The position numbers were made by a program, and so were the translations under genes. A stretch of DNA of 64,000 nt from Neurospora tetrasperma FGSC 2508 (taxonomy: Eukaryota; Ascomycota; Sordariomycetes; Sordariales; Sordariaceae), in the NCBI RefSeq assembly GCF_000213175.1, contig NW_009799101.1, positions 640,077 to 704,076 of the forward strand, in the 5' to 3' direction. Below, piece by piece: positions 36,466-47,957 of the stretch (within the stretch, counting starts at the first letter, position 1; every line of letters starts with the position of its first letter). Under the pieces are notes generated by a model, which saw nothing but the letters and a program-made list of their open reading frames with translations, was not told the origin of the DNA and did not search any database.

Positions 36466-36708
36466 TTATATAACTATTATCCGATTCATAACTTTAGTAT
36501 CGTATTCGGAATTCCAGCAGTCAGTATAATAGTTAGTACAGTAATTAGCGACTCTTTTAAGTATATATTCAATGTCGCATGCCTTAGGGTATTTAGAATT
36601 ACGGTAGTTAGCAATACTTTTAGCATTACACAGTCCAGGATCATATTTAGTATTAGAGTATTCAGGTATATATTTAAATATATATTTAATAATAGACCCA
36701 ATGGTCAT
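36466..36708 (-). CDS. Small four-cysteine open frame, hypothetical
   Basis: An 80-residue minus-strand frame (MTIGSIIKYIFKYIPEY... to NRIIVI) has cysteines in LCNAK, ACDIE, YCTNY and DCWNS contexts and no stop interruptions. It sits in an island with ordinary CpA/TpG content between family P and MULE X. No signal peptide is visible and no family is recognised. It could be an exon or surviving fragment of a small Cys-rich protein, or chance. The lack of RIP damage is the main reason to list it. Confidence 0.3.
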   Translation of the reverse strand: MTIGSIIKYIFKYIPEYSNTKYDPGLCNAKSIANYRNSKYPKACDIEYILKRVANYCTNYYTDCWNSEYDTKVMNRIIVI

Positions 36709-36719
36709 ATAAATAGGTA

Positions 36720-37160
36720 GACCTATAGTATTCTTTAGTATTGTACTATCTAATTCTTTATTTTATTTGTAATAATAGTCTAGTAATAGTAGTAGCCCGT
36801 ACGTACTAACTTTACTGGGCGCTAACGTAGCCCGTGCGTATTGCGCTAACGGCGATATTCGTTTAATTAGCAAGACCCTCCTGTCGCAATTACCTTATTT
36901 GATATTTGCGACCGTAGAAGACTTCGTATATGCTGAATGAAATAGTAAGAGCCTATAATTGTAACTGCCTTTTAAGCCTTTTTAACGATTTAGCGCGGTA
37001 TAGCGCCCTACGGTAAAATGTCAAGCAACGGTAACTTATCAACCAACGGTAAAAATGCAATTTACTATCAGCTGACTGTAATCTGATGGTAATAAATGTA
37101 GATACCAATATTCCACGGTAAGGGCATTGTAAATGACCCCCTATTTACCCCTAGCTAAGA
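36720..37160. other. Less mutated linker with ACGGTAA motifs
   Basis: Near-normal composition. Between 37005 and 37125 the motif ACGGTAA (or ACGGTAAA) occurs four times in direct orientation, with a related TGGTAATAA. No coding content is recognised. MULE X homology starts just after. Confidence 0.45.
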
Positions 37161-39965
37161 AGGTTTAACAGTTCTCCCGCTTTTAGTTACCGCTGGAGGT
37201 GCTGATGAACGTGGCTTCTTACGGGCAGGCTATTCGTCAGCGCTCGAGAGAGCAAGAGGGTCGCTTGAGGGGACTGCTTGAGTTGTACGGGCAAGAGCTT
37301 GAGCTGCAATAACTTCAATCTCGTAATCTAAATTAAAAGAATTCGATAAGGAAGTTAATATTCGTCTTAGTACCTATACTTCGATAGTAGAGCCTACAAT
37401 AGAAGCCTTATTGTTGCTATCGATATTATTCTTACTAGTACTAATCTTATTGATTATTTTAAATTAGGATTGCCGCTAGTAGAGTAAAAGTTTTAATACT
37501 TAACTACTCCTTACCCCCTTCTTTATTACTTTCCCCTTCCCCTTCCCCTTCCCTTTCCCCTTCCCTATTTTATGAAGAACCTTCTAGTTTTACAGTAACT
37601 CTACTATATTATTCTTTAGCCGCCCTCTAATCTTATCGGTAATTTTAGGAATTTTAATACGTGAATAAGGGTTACGTTAACTCTAATATCTGGGTATTAG
37701 AAGTAAAAACTTTAAGAGAATATTTAAGAATAGTAATACGTACTAGTAGTACCCGGATATAATAGTAATAATGGATATCCTAACGGTTAAATTAGTTATT
37801 AATTTTGAGCTTCGTTAAGATTTTATAGCAATAAAGTATACTATATTATCTTTAAATAGTATAGTTATACTCCCCTAAATCTTTTACTAGTTTGCTCGCT
37901 AAAGTAATTCTAAACTAGGTAATGCGTAGTTAATAACGAACGAAATTGAAACTACAATATATAAACCGTTGAGGCAAATCCCTTAGTACCTCTATCCCTA
38001 GTCCAATAAAGTTACTTCTGATTTTTATATTTTGATTAGCGATTTTTTTCATTTATTGGTTATGCTCCATTTCAACTATAGTGTAAATGGAGGTATAAAG
38101 AGTAAAAAGATTAGTCTTACCGTTAATTAAGAACCCTTTAATACGATACTTGATCGATTTACTGGAAAATGTAACTTCTAAACCGAAATTACGGTATTGT
38201 AAAGTATAATAACGTGCCTATTAATATCGGTAAGGTATATATATACTTTAAAAATACAATAATATCCTTTATTAATTAGCGAATTTATTAATTAACTGCC
38301 TCTATCGTTAGATAAATATAACTTTATTTAGTGTATAGATTATTGCTTTCCAAAGCTTAAATAAACTATAATAAATATACTTGATAACAATCGGTATAGT
38401 TAGAATAACCGTATTAATTACCTCTATAGTACGGTTACTCTAGCTAAGAGTAACGGACTTCTATTTAAACTTAGAATTACTATCCTCACTAAGAGCCTAT
38501 TTCTATTTCTTCTTTACCTATAATAGAACGTTGTAATTAATATAGAAGATATAGATCTATCTTCAAACGTTTGGGAATACTACTACTAAAACCGTTTTAA
38601 ACTGGTTATTAAAGTTTATAAAGATAATATTTGGTTTTACTACCCTTGCTTTACAATATAGTTTCTTAAAGGCACTAACCAACTAAGTAAAGCTATGAAC
38701 CCTTTTATTATCAATTAAACTAAATATAATAGAGTGGATCGAATTAATATTTATTATACTAGTAACAATACTAACCGGGTAACTATACCGATTAATCTCA
38801 TAAGTATTATCTATACCCAAATATTCTAAGTATTCCCGCTATTGAGTTAGATAATACTCCTAAGACTATATAATACCCAGTAGACGGTTAATTGAAGTAT
38901 TTACTTAGAGCAGCCGTAGCTTTATAATTTAAGCATTGCCCCTTCTTAATACAATAGCGCTAATTATTAATATCCTTTCGTATATATACGGTAGTCTTAA
39001 ACTCCCGCTTATTAATAATTAGAATATTTCGTAGTCTTATACCCGGTTGGTAAAATAGAGTAACTACCCTTTTAAAAAAAATTAATCGTCTCTTCTAACC
39101 TTATAGTTCTAGGGATGAACAGAGTTATATAAAGATGCCGTATAGTTATAAATTTAATACTTCGGATTAAGTTAATAAATCTATTACTAATCGGTTTTTC
39201 AAAGGGTAATAACTACCCCTATCTACTTACAACCGTATTTACAACTCTTCATTTTTCTAAATTTAATAGTACAGGGACAAGGCTAACTATATTAATTATA
39301 CTTTAAACGGTAGTGCATTAATTAACTATTTCGATAATTTACTACCTATATACGATTGAACGCAGTACTAAACTTCGTACCTTAAGTATTAAGGGTATTT
39401 TGTATATCCTTTGTAGATATACGAGGTTTGGGTATAATATTCTCGGTCGTTGGATTAGTTAGAACTAATTCTTTATTACTAGAGTTACTAGAGTTACCGT
39501 TACTAGGGCCGTTATTTTATTAAATAGAGGTAGGGGTAAGCGCGGAAGCGGGAGTAGGAGGTGTAGAAGTAAGTTTATTTGAGTTTATATTATACTAGGA
39601 GCTGGAATTACTACTAAGCTCGATAGCCAATATGCTGGTAAGAGAAAAAAGTTAGAATTTAGATAAATAGTATTGCGAGCTTTATACTGACGTAAAAATC
39701 GTGTTGATACGAGTGATTTTGGTAGAATTATAGTCGTTGGCTGGTTCGGTCTTTCTAGTTGCAAATAAATAACGCATTCGACGGTATAGTTTACAATAGC
39801 TACAAATTGCCAGAGTTCAACGGCGTAGTCGCGGTTGGGTATAGGATTTATTAGGGTTAGGGATTAGTATAGCACTGCCCGCGGAGGAATCCCCACTATA
39901 ACTAGCTATACGGGCAGTATAACACTACCTATAAGATTTTTAACACTGCCCGCCGAGCATCTCCC
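37160..39965 (-). mobile_element. MULE transposon copy X (left end missing)
   Basis: This shares its length and order with MULE Y (40370-43300). The transposase relic is on the minus strand (about 39640-37200), with a Ser/Pro-rich N terminus and a DDE-domain start near 38640-38560 (a degraded VIxTD block followed by VFPNV and RQIYIFYIN, the HIN-type signature). The right terminus (39855-39965) has the TIR-like sequence, with GCTCGGCGGGCAGTG when read inwards. A matching left TIR is not found before 37160, so the element is truncated or rearranged there. Its first 150 bp (37165-37310) keep many CpA/TpG and look unmutated, whereas the rest is RIP-damaged. Confidence 0.72.
39855..39965. repeat. 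Terminal inverted repeat of MULE X, right
   Basis: Contains AGGGTTAGGGATTAGTAT, a hairpin-forming block (CTGCCCG ... CGGGCAG) and the terminal CACTGCCCGCCGAGC. These correspond to the right end of MULE Y at 43205-43314. Confidence 0.7.
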
Positions 39966-40130
39966 ACTATAAAACCCCCTGCCCCCTCCACTACCGCGCT
40001 ATACTTTTAATAAGGGAAGCGCCGTTATACGAGGCAGAGTTAAAAAGGTATTAGTAATATCAAACTATATACTTCTAATATTCTCGTATATATCGGTTAA
40101 TAATACTAATTCACTAAGCACTTTAATTAA

Positions 40131-40195
40131 GAGCGATGCTCGGCGCGCAGTATTACTTTTCTACCCGCGTAGTGCCATAGTCATCCCTAACCCTG
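40131..40195. repeat. MULE Y left terminal inverted repeat
   Basis: Pairs with the right end over roughly the outer 42 bp (through CTTTTCTACCCGCG). After a 50-bp insertion in the right end, it pairs again over CCATAGT-ATCCCTAACCCT. Confidence 0.8.
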
Positions 40196-43100
40196 TAATA
40201 TTTCTAATAATATCAGACATTTTAATACTATCCTACTAATAGTTGGTTTCTTTGTGATATATTCTTGGTATTAATTTTGAATAATCTATTTATAAGAGCT
40301 TAGAGGTATCTATAAAGTTAGTAGAGGTATAAGTAAGTGCCCGCTTATTCCTCTCGTTTCTTTCTTGATGGTTTTACAGCCCTCTTACTTTTAGTTACCT
40401 CTACTATTAAGGGAGCCCCTACTAATAAACGTATTATAGTATATTTCTTGCGGGTAGGCTGTTCGTTAGTTGAATTTGAGAGAGTAAGAGGGCTACTTAA
40501 GGGAGCTATAATTTGAAGCTCGTTATCAGAAGTAAAAAGATGTAATAAGGAGGGAGATCCTTCTACTTTTAGTTCTTGTACCTTAATAATAGAGCCTACA
40601 GTAGAATCCTCCTTACTACCTATATTAACTTTATTAACCGTCTCAAATTAGGATTACTACCGGCGGAGTAAGGGTTTTAATATTTAATTACTCCTTACTC
40701 TTCTTTTTATTCTCCTCTTACCCTTTTTACTACTTCTAATTAGTATAGAAGTATTAAAATTACTAGGGATTTACTAGTCTATAGGTAATTCAACCGTATT
40801 ATTCTTTAGTCGTCCCCTAATTCTATTAGTAATTTTAGGGTCTTTTATACGTGAGTAAGGGTTACGTTGATTTTGGTTGTTAATTGTTAATTAAAGAATA
40901 TAATAGAGATAAAAAGATATTATATACTAATAGTACCCGGGTATAATAGCGGTAGTAGATATTCTAGCGGCTAAAATAACTATTAATCTTGAGCTTTATT
41001 AATATTTTATAATAATAAAGGATACTATACTATATTTAAATAGTACAGTTATATTCCCCTAAATTACGTATTAGTCTTTTACCCGAGGGTATTCTAAATT
41101 AAATAATATATAGTTAACATCATATAAAATTAAAACTACAGTATATAATCTATTCCTATAAATCCCTTAGTATATTATATACTTCCCTAGCGAATTCGCT
41201 ACGTATTTTAATATCTTAATTAGTAATTTCCTTAGTATATTAGTTACAGTCCCTTTCCATCATAGTATAAATTGCGCTATGGAGTATAAAAAGATTACTT
41301 TTACTATTAACTAAAAAGCCTTTAATCCGGAAGTTGGTTGATTATTAAGGGAAGTAATAATTAACTTAAAATTGCGATAGTAAGAAGCATAGTAATATAC
41401 CTACTAATAGCGGTGAAATATATACGTATTTTGTAAATAGAGTAATATATTTTGTTAATTAGCGAACTTACTAATTAACTACTTGTATCGCTATATAAAT
41501 GTAGCCTTATTAAATATAAAGACTATTAACTTCTAAAATTCAAAAAGACTATAATAAGTATATTTAACGGCCTTATCCGTATTTATTTAACTGCTGGTAG
41601 TCGGTAGTATTAATTTATCCCTCTAATTGAGACTAAGAGGCTTTCGCTCGTTCTTAAACCTAAACGCTAAATCTCTGTCCCTAGTAACCCGCTTCTACTT
41701 TCCTTTTGCTTGTAATAGAACGTTGCAGTTAATATAGAATATATAGATTTATTATTAAGCATCTGGAAATATTATTATTAGAGCCGTCTTTAACCGGTTA
41801 TTAAAATCTATAATAATGATTTCCAGTTTAAATGCCCTTACTTTATAACGTAATTATTCAAATGTATTAGCTAGTTATATAAATCCTTTAAGCTTTTTAT
41901 TACTAATCAACTTAAAGGTAATAGAGTAGATCGAGTTAGTATTAATTATACTAATTACGATAGTAAGGGGGTAACTATATTTGAGATTTAGTAAGTAATT
42001 AATTGTAATTATATAGTAGAGCTAGTTATATTGGTAAGTTTTATAAATATTATTAATACCTAAGTACTTTAGGTAAACCCGCTACTATTCTATGTAGAAG
42101 TCCTAAGTCTATATAATATTAAAAAGGCGGTTAGAGTTATCCTTAGCCTATTTAATAATATATAGGATTTTGAAATTATTGAGGGTCTTAATAAGAGTAG
42201 CTGCAGCCTTATAATTATTTCGCTACCGCTTTCTAATACGTTAATGCTAATTGTTAATATCTTTCCGGGTAAAGATACTATCTTTAAATTCCCGTTTAAT
42301 AATAATTAGAATATTCCTAGGCCTAATTCCTAATTAGTATACTAAGATAGCTACTCTCTTACACACTTCTTTAGTTCGTTTATAGTATTAGGTATAGGTA
42401 GAAATATATAACGATGGCCTATAATTGTAAATTTGGGTTAGGATTATTAGAAGGTCGTTAAATTTATTTTTATTTATTCTCTTTAAGGGCAATAATTATA
42501 CCCGCCTATTTACAATTATACTTCCAGCTCTTCGTCTTTCTAACCGTAGTAATAGAGGGACGAAGGCGGCTATTATAGTTATAAGTCAAACGGTAGTATA
42601 TTAGCTTACCTTCACGGTAATTAGCTATTTAACTCCGAATGAAAGCTACTCTATAAAACCGTCCCTATTTATTGAATGCTTTTTATACCTTTTCTATAGA
42701 AGGGAGGTGGTTTGGTATAATATTTTGAATTGTTGGATTAGGTATATTATTATCGTCTTAGGAATCGGTTAAGGAACTAACGCCATTGTTTTCTTTAGAC
42801 TATTAAGTAGATATAAGTACAGTATTGGGTACGGGTATGGGTATGGGAGCGGGAGAAGAAGGGCGAGGAGGAGACGTGGGTGTAAGCTTATCTCTACTAG
42901 AGGGAGTTGAAAAGTGGGAGCTGGAATCGCTGCTAATCTCGATAGTAAATATATTGCTAATAAGAGGTATTAGTATATAGATAGAGTATATTGTAAGGAC
43001 TTTACTGACGTTGAAATTGTATTGGTACGATTTATTTTGGTAGAGTGATAATAATTAATTGGTTTTGCTTACGCAAGCCTGCTAATCTCGCAAGTCTGTG

Positions 43101-43204
43101 TCGGTTGTGTAAAATCGCGCATTTACAAATTCTTTACGGTAGTAGTGCTTAAATTGATAAGCTGAGCGGGTTGGGTTATATATAGTTAGCTAATTACTAC
43201 TAGG

Positions 43205-43314
43205 GTTAGGGATTACTATGGTACTGCGTGGGTAGGAATCCCTATATAGATGTTCCTACTCGCGTAGTAACACTGCGCGGGTAGAAAAGTGACACTGCGC
43301 GCCGAGCAAGGCTC
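43205..43314. repeat. MULE Y right terminal inverted repeat
   Basis: Complement of the left TIR with an extra internal block (43225-43270) that forms its own hairpin around TAGGAATCCC/GTTCCTAC. The outermost bases are GCCGAGCAAGGCTC. Confidence 0.8.
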
Positions 43315-43499
43315 TTAATTAAATCTACCCGTCCCGCTTCCTCCTACTCAATTACAAAAACCTATTGTAGGTAATACTCTAAATATACTATTTGCGCTAC
43401 GATTGGAAATCGGACCCGTATAGGTATACCGACGATAAATAAACCAATATAAAGGATTGTATCGATACTATATAATATAAAGCGCTCTTTCTATATTCT

Positions 43500-44854
43500 A
43501 TTAATACCTTTATATTGTTAATTGTCTATACCTTCTACCCCTAAATAAATATACTTGTAATTATATTTTTCGAATTCTACGAATATACTAACGAGGAGTT
43601 TACTTAGTATAAATCCAAATCACTATTTAATAAAACGATCCAATTCATGATAGGCTAGATTAGGGACTACACGACCGACTTCTACTTCTACTAATAATAT
43701 ACCCTCCCTAAAGTATATAAAAATAATATATTTAATAAGTAAGCCCTTAAATTCTCTAAGCAAAACATCGAACATACTAAAAAGTAGGTATATAAGAAGT
43801 TCGACTGTATATTGTATATATTCCTCTTTGAATTTATTATTCCGATTTTAGATTAGGAGACTAACTTTATCGCCGAGAAAAAGAATAAAAAGCTACGGCT
43901 TTTCTATTTTAACTTGGTATATATTACTACGCTCCAGGAAGTAGGGGACGTCTATATAGAGGAACTTACTATAGTAAATAATAAGGGCCGTATACAAATA
44001 TAGATTTATAATAATAATACATAGCTAATTAATCTCCGCGCCCGTTAGAAGTATAGGAGGGTTTTTAACAGTCTTACCGTACATCCAAACTTGATAGATA
44101 TTGAATTGGACCTTTTCTTTCAAACTGATTTTACTATTCTACATATAAACAATATCGCTACAATCAGTCCAACGGAGTTCTAAAATACATACAATACTAC
44201 GGACTTACCCCCTCCACTTTTATCGTCGCTATCTACTCCCGATAATCTAAAATTATTATATATAATTAACGTTCGGAATTGTAATTGCGATTACGATACT
44301 AAAATAGTCGTTTCAGAGAACCTACTAGAAGATAACATATTTATAGGCCTAAGGCCCAATTTACCTATACTATCGGTTATTAAATTAGTAAAGAGGCGAA
44401 TACCCGCATTTAAATAGTAGTAATAAAATATGAAAGATATTTAAATCTTTATATACACCTGTACCCGCACCCGTATCGCCCTCGCTAGTTCCGAAGCCTA
44501 AATTTAAAATAACCTAGGAATAAATAAAATAATTCGGTATTTTTATATAGTATATATATAAGTTAGTTTCCAATGTAATAAAGAGGAAGGCTGATATACT
44601 ATAGTATATATAGGAATTTTAGTTAGTAGATTATTCTTTTGACGATATGTTGGCGAAAATTGAGCTATTTGTATTCGAAATCGAAGTTATTCTAAATACC
44701 CTTCGGCCGTAAATTATTATAATACTTAAAATGATAGTTAGGAAAGAGATATTCGTACCGCCGCCCCCCTATCCCTCCTACAACAAAGCCTATAAAGCCT
44801 AAATTAACAACCGAAAAGAAGGTTTCGGCCGTTCCCCTCCCTTTATATATTAAA
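43500..44854 (+). pseudogene. Family V coding relic, part 1
   Basis: Plus-strand sequence that reads as one decayed frame for over 1 kb. Nearly every stop falls at an expected Gln codon. Readable blocks include YKKFDCILYIFLFEFIIPILD (near 43800-43855), EVGDVYIEELTIVNNKGR (43940-43990) and LEDNIFIGLRPNLPILSVIKL (44326-44385), and a Pro-rich run near 44760-44780. It is interrupted at 44855 by the hAT-like MITE and resumes at 45388. No domain is recognised. Its start may be just inside the right flank of MULE Y. Host gene and mobile-element gene are both possible, so it is described only as a fossil. Confidence 0.5.
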
Positions 44855-45379
44855 GGGAAAGCCTCCCCGCACCTTGTTGAATCCTAGACGTACCCTCCCC
44901 CACCCAGAAAAGTGGGACTACAGCTACATGACACCTGACATTGAAATTCCCGTTTTTGCCTGCTAAATTTCGTTTTTCTAATATCCACCAACATCTCTCT
45001 AAGTTAGTCATTTTCGTTTCTCTTTCTTACACCCTAATAGCCTTCTTTTATTTATTACTACTATACCTATTACTACCACATCTATAACTACTATAGGGCA
45101 CCTATTACCACTATACCTATTACTACTATACTTATTACGTACCGACCTTAATAAGTAGCTATTAAGAACTCTAAATATTTTAAGCCCCTTCCTAACATAT
45201 AAAGGATGCGGCTATCTTCCCTTGTAGTAGATTGGGAGTGGATAAGGATTTTCAGCGATATATTTAGGGACATTAGAAATCTCGAAATCACCAACTAAAA
45301 CGGCCGGTATTATATAACAACTATCATTAAATGGGATAGGGTACGTCTAGGAAAAGGGAGGGTGCGGGGAGGCTTTCCC
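44855..45379. mobile_element. Non-autonomous hAT-like MITE, 525 bp
   Basis: The termini are inverted repeats: 19 bp identical (GGGAAAGCCTCCCCGCACC), then a short mismatch, then 15 bp identical (TCCTAGACGTACCCT). It is flanked by an 8-bp direct duplication, ATATTAAA, at 44847-44854 and 45380-45387. An 8-bp duplication is typical of hAT elements, though some MULEs also use about this length. The interior has no coding capacity and carries tandem CTATTAC-type repeats (45055-45130). The termini are barely RIP-mutated, so the insertion is likely later than most of the decay around it. A fragment of the same family lies at 28640-28790. Confidence 0.85.
45055..45137. repeat. Short tandem repeat inside the MITE
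   Basis: Degenerate units of ACTATACCTATTACTACT, about five copies. Confidence 0.7.
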
Positions 45380-45387
45380 ATATTAAA

Positions 45388-45882
45388 TCCCCCCAACCCG
45401 AGCGTCCTACTACCGAGCGTCCTACTACCAACCCTACGCCCAATATTAAAGAAGAATAATTTAGTATAGGAGCTCTAGTCTTCGAAGAGGATAGGATATA
45501 GACTGTATAATTAAAATTGGATTTCGATTATTTTAAAAAGTTTATAAATAAAGTAATTAACGGGTTCTTAAATAAATAGTACTAAGAGTTCGCTACTTAA
45601 TTTATAAACAACCAACCAAATTTCAATAACTCGTAAGTGTATATAAATAGTATTTATAAAATTATCCGGTACGTACGACGTATTAACGGTTTATTTCGTC
45701 CAACGACCCCTATTAAGTTACCGAAAAATAACTATAACGATTATTAAAAATTACTTTCCGAACTCAAAAAAACAATTACTACTATATATCCGCGAGGGCC
45801 TAATGGATACATTATTGGATATTGAAGGCGAATATAACCTATAAAAGCTATAAAATATATTCTAGTTAGGATTGTACGTATA
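45388..45882 (+). pseudogene. Family V coding relic, part 2
   Basis: Continuation of the family V relic after the MITE. It opens Pro/Arg/Thr-rich (RPTTERPTT-like) and goes on with readable blocks such as LKLDFDYFKKFINKVINGFLN near 45510-45575. It is interrupted by LINE copy C at 45883 and resumes at 47593. RIP-type breaks are present and the family is unknown. Confidence 0.48.
45869..45882. repeat. 14-bp target duplication of LINE copy C, left
   Basis: GGATTGTACGTATA here is repeated exactly at 47579-47592, on either side of the LINE. Confidence 0.9.
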
Positions 45883-47578
45883 ATGATATTCTTTTACCCT
45901 GACTATATAATTATAGCGCCTTATTAGTATGGGGTCCTTCTCCAGTTCTCTAGAGGGGAAAACCGTACGGCGTTAAGCGCTGCCGGAAAAAAACCCCTAA
46001 CTTTATTTCGGCTATAGTTTACCTACACCGCTCCTACTTTACTTATAGCTATAACGGTTCTTACCTACTACTATAGTAAATTAATTTCGTCTCTTTCTTC
46101 GCTATATTATCCTAATACTAGAATAATAAGAATAATAGGGATATAGTTAGGGATATCGCTTTCCTTCGCCGCTTCTCCGTCTCAACTTTTACCGCCCCTT
46201 CTTCCGCCTTCCGCCCGCTTTTCTATCCTATCTTCCTATTTATATCCCAACCCCTCCGCCTCGTTACTCCTATTTATATTTACCTCCGCCCTATCCCTTT
46301 ATTTCCTAACCCTTAATTTTACTTCTATTTTTAATAATATAAGGGCCTTCCCTTCTATTTATATAATTTTCCCTATAATATCCCTTTTTAATTCCTTCCT
46401 ACCTTCTTTCTTTCTTATAATAATATTATTTAAAATAATTTCCTCTAATTGTAATTATTCTAACCTAATCGATTTTACTTCTAACCCTAAAATTTCCTCC
46501 CTAAAAATATTTCCGGGCTTTATAATTTCTTTTAATTTTATAGCCCCGGTTTACTTAAAATTTATAATATTTTTTTATATCCTTTATAATAATCCGGATC
46601 TCTAAATTCCTTAAAACTAATATACGTATCCCTTCTATTATTCCTAATCCTTATATTAACTTATATAATACTATCCGTAAAATCCCCTACCTTTACTCTA
46701 CTTTAAATTTCGCTATAGTTTTAAAATCCAACGAAAGACTTACTAATCCCAATGCTTTTCGTAAAATCGTTATTAATAAGATTTACTTCGTTTCAACTTC
46801 TTATAAATTCTATATTCTTCTCTTTCTTACCCTTCTTTTCTAATTAATATTTTATTTCTAATTACCGACCTTTAAATTATAACCTATATTTATATCACCG
46901 GTAAATATATATTTAATATTCCTATTAATTTCTATAATACCCGTAATATAATTTAATCCGTAATTATTATTATAATATTAAGTAGCCTAGTTGGATATTA
47001 TTAAAAATTGGATACCTTCGTTCGCGTTACTTAGTAATTTACTAAGTATATATACGGTCGTTTAATATAAAACGGTCTCCTAATTAATATTATTAGTTTT
47101 CCCCGTACTCCGTACTATAATACTATTATCTTCTAGTAGAAGGAATACTATACGCTATATATAAAGGATATTTTCTATAATCGCACTCCTTTTAGCTCTA
47201 GTATTAGTAGTATAATAAACCCGGTTCGTATTATTTTTAATTCTAGCGGTAGTACGATTACTCTTACGTATATTATATCCGGTCCTAGTAATAGTAGTGT
47301 GGCTACTCCTATTTGTACGGTCTCTAGTTTTAATAGTAGTAGTACTGCCCCTAGTAGCCCTATAGCTATCGATACCCCCGGCCGCCCTATTATAAACGAT
47401 AATTGGGTTTAATAGTATTATAATGTTACTACGAACTAGATTCGTATAATAGAGCTTTTCGAGGAGCTTCTTAGGCGCAATTAGGCGTTAGATAGATTAT
47501 ACTTCGGTTTTTACTATAGTTGTAGTATAGATAGCCCCCGTAGTTAGTACAATCCTCTCCTCCCCGTCCCTTTGTTCT
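45883..47578 (-). mobile_element. LINE copy C, 5'-truncated, with target duplication
   Basis: 1,696 bp homologous to the 3' part of LINE copy D (54866-56500). The 3' terminus is on the left (ATATTCTTTTACCC on the plus strand) and the 5' truncation is on the right. An exact 14-bp duplication, GGATTGTACGTATA, flanks it, as produced by target-primed reverse transcription. It has no tail beyond a few bases. It is heavily RIP-mutated internally and carries only the C-terminal and 3' untranslated part of the element. Confidence 0.92.
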
Positions 47579-47592
47579 GGATTGTACGTATA

Positions 47593-47957
47593 GTTTGTAG
47601 TATTTGAAGTAGTATAGAATTTAGTCTAAATAGTAATCGAGAAAGCTAATTAATACAATAAAATTAATAATATAATTACTAATTTAAATATTAAGATATT
47701 GGATAATCTTCCTATACTAAGCGAATTAGTTCAATCCGTATTTCCTACTTTTATCGCTAAATTTACTATTAAAATAGCCGAAGGTATACTTAGGCCTGTA
47801 GATTTTAATGAGGTTCGTCGATACAATGAGGCTGCTCGCCGGGAAAGGGAATACGAAGAGCGCAAGAGGGCCGCCCGTAAGAAGTAATTAGATAAGGAAG
47901 CTGTTGGTATTAATAAAGAAGAAGTTGAGTGCTTATAGAAGGAGAAGGATAAGGAGG
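47593..47957 (+). pseudogene. Family V coding relic, C-terminal part
   Basis: Directly after LINE copy C the plus strand continues with a coding frame. It includes ILDNLPILSELVQSVFPTF (47696-47750) and a very charged Arg/Glu/Lys stretch with RRYNEAARREREYEERKR (47818-47870), likely helical or coiled coil. About 190 bp are free of stops. The frame runs to the Gypsy B LTR at 47958, which cuts it off. The purine-rich end (47936-47957) also looks like a polypurine tract, so this relic could instead be the 3' end of an LTR element's coding region. Function unknown. Confidence 0.5.

Larger units (their letters stand above)
40131..43314 (-). mobile_element. MULE transposon copy Y, both termini present
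   Basis: A 3,184-bp element with matching inverted termini. The left starts GAGCGATGCTCGGCGCGCAG and the right, read inwards, starts GAGCCTTGCTCGGCGCGCAG. The flanks are TTAATTAA on each side (40123-40130 and 43315-43322). This may be an 8-bp target duplication, although the palindrome could also be part of the terminus. The transposase relic is on the minus strand (about 42960-40540). It has a Ser/Pro-rich N terminus, an IIIIDFNNRLKTAL block (degraded VIxTD, first catalytic Asp) near 41830, then IIFPDA and IYIFYINCNVLLQAK (degraded HIN.N signature). Stops are at expected Gln codons. It is clearly a dead Mutator-like element and related to copy X. Confidence 0.82.

Noticed and set aside
47936-47957. 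Reading 47958 as a 3' LTR because of the preceding purine run
   Set aside because: Gag, protease and RT follow on the same strand, which fits a 5' LTR better; the purine run is also explained by Lys/Glu codons of the family V relic. Kept as an alternative only.
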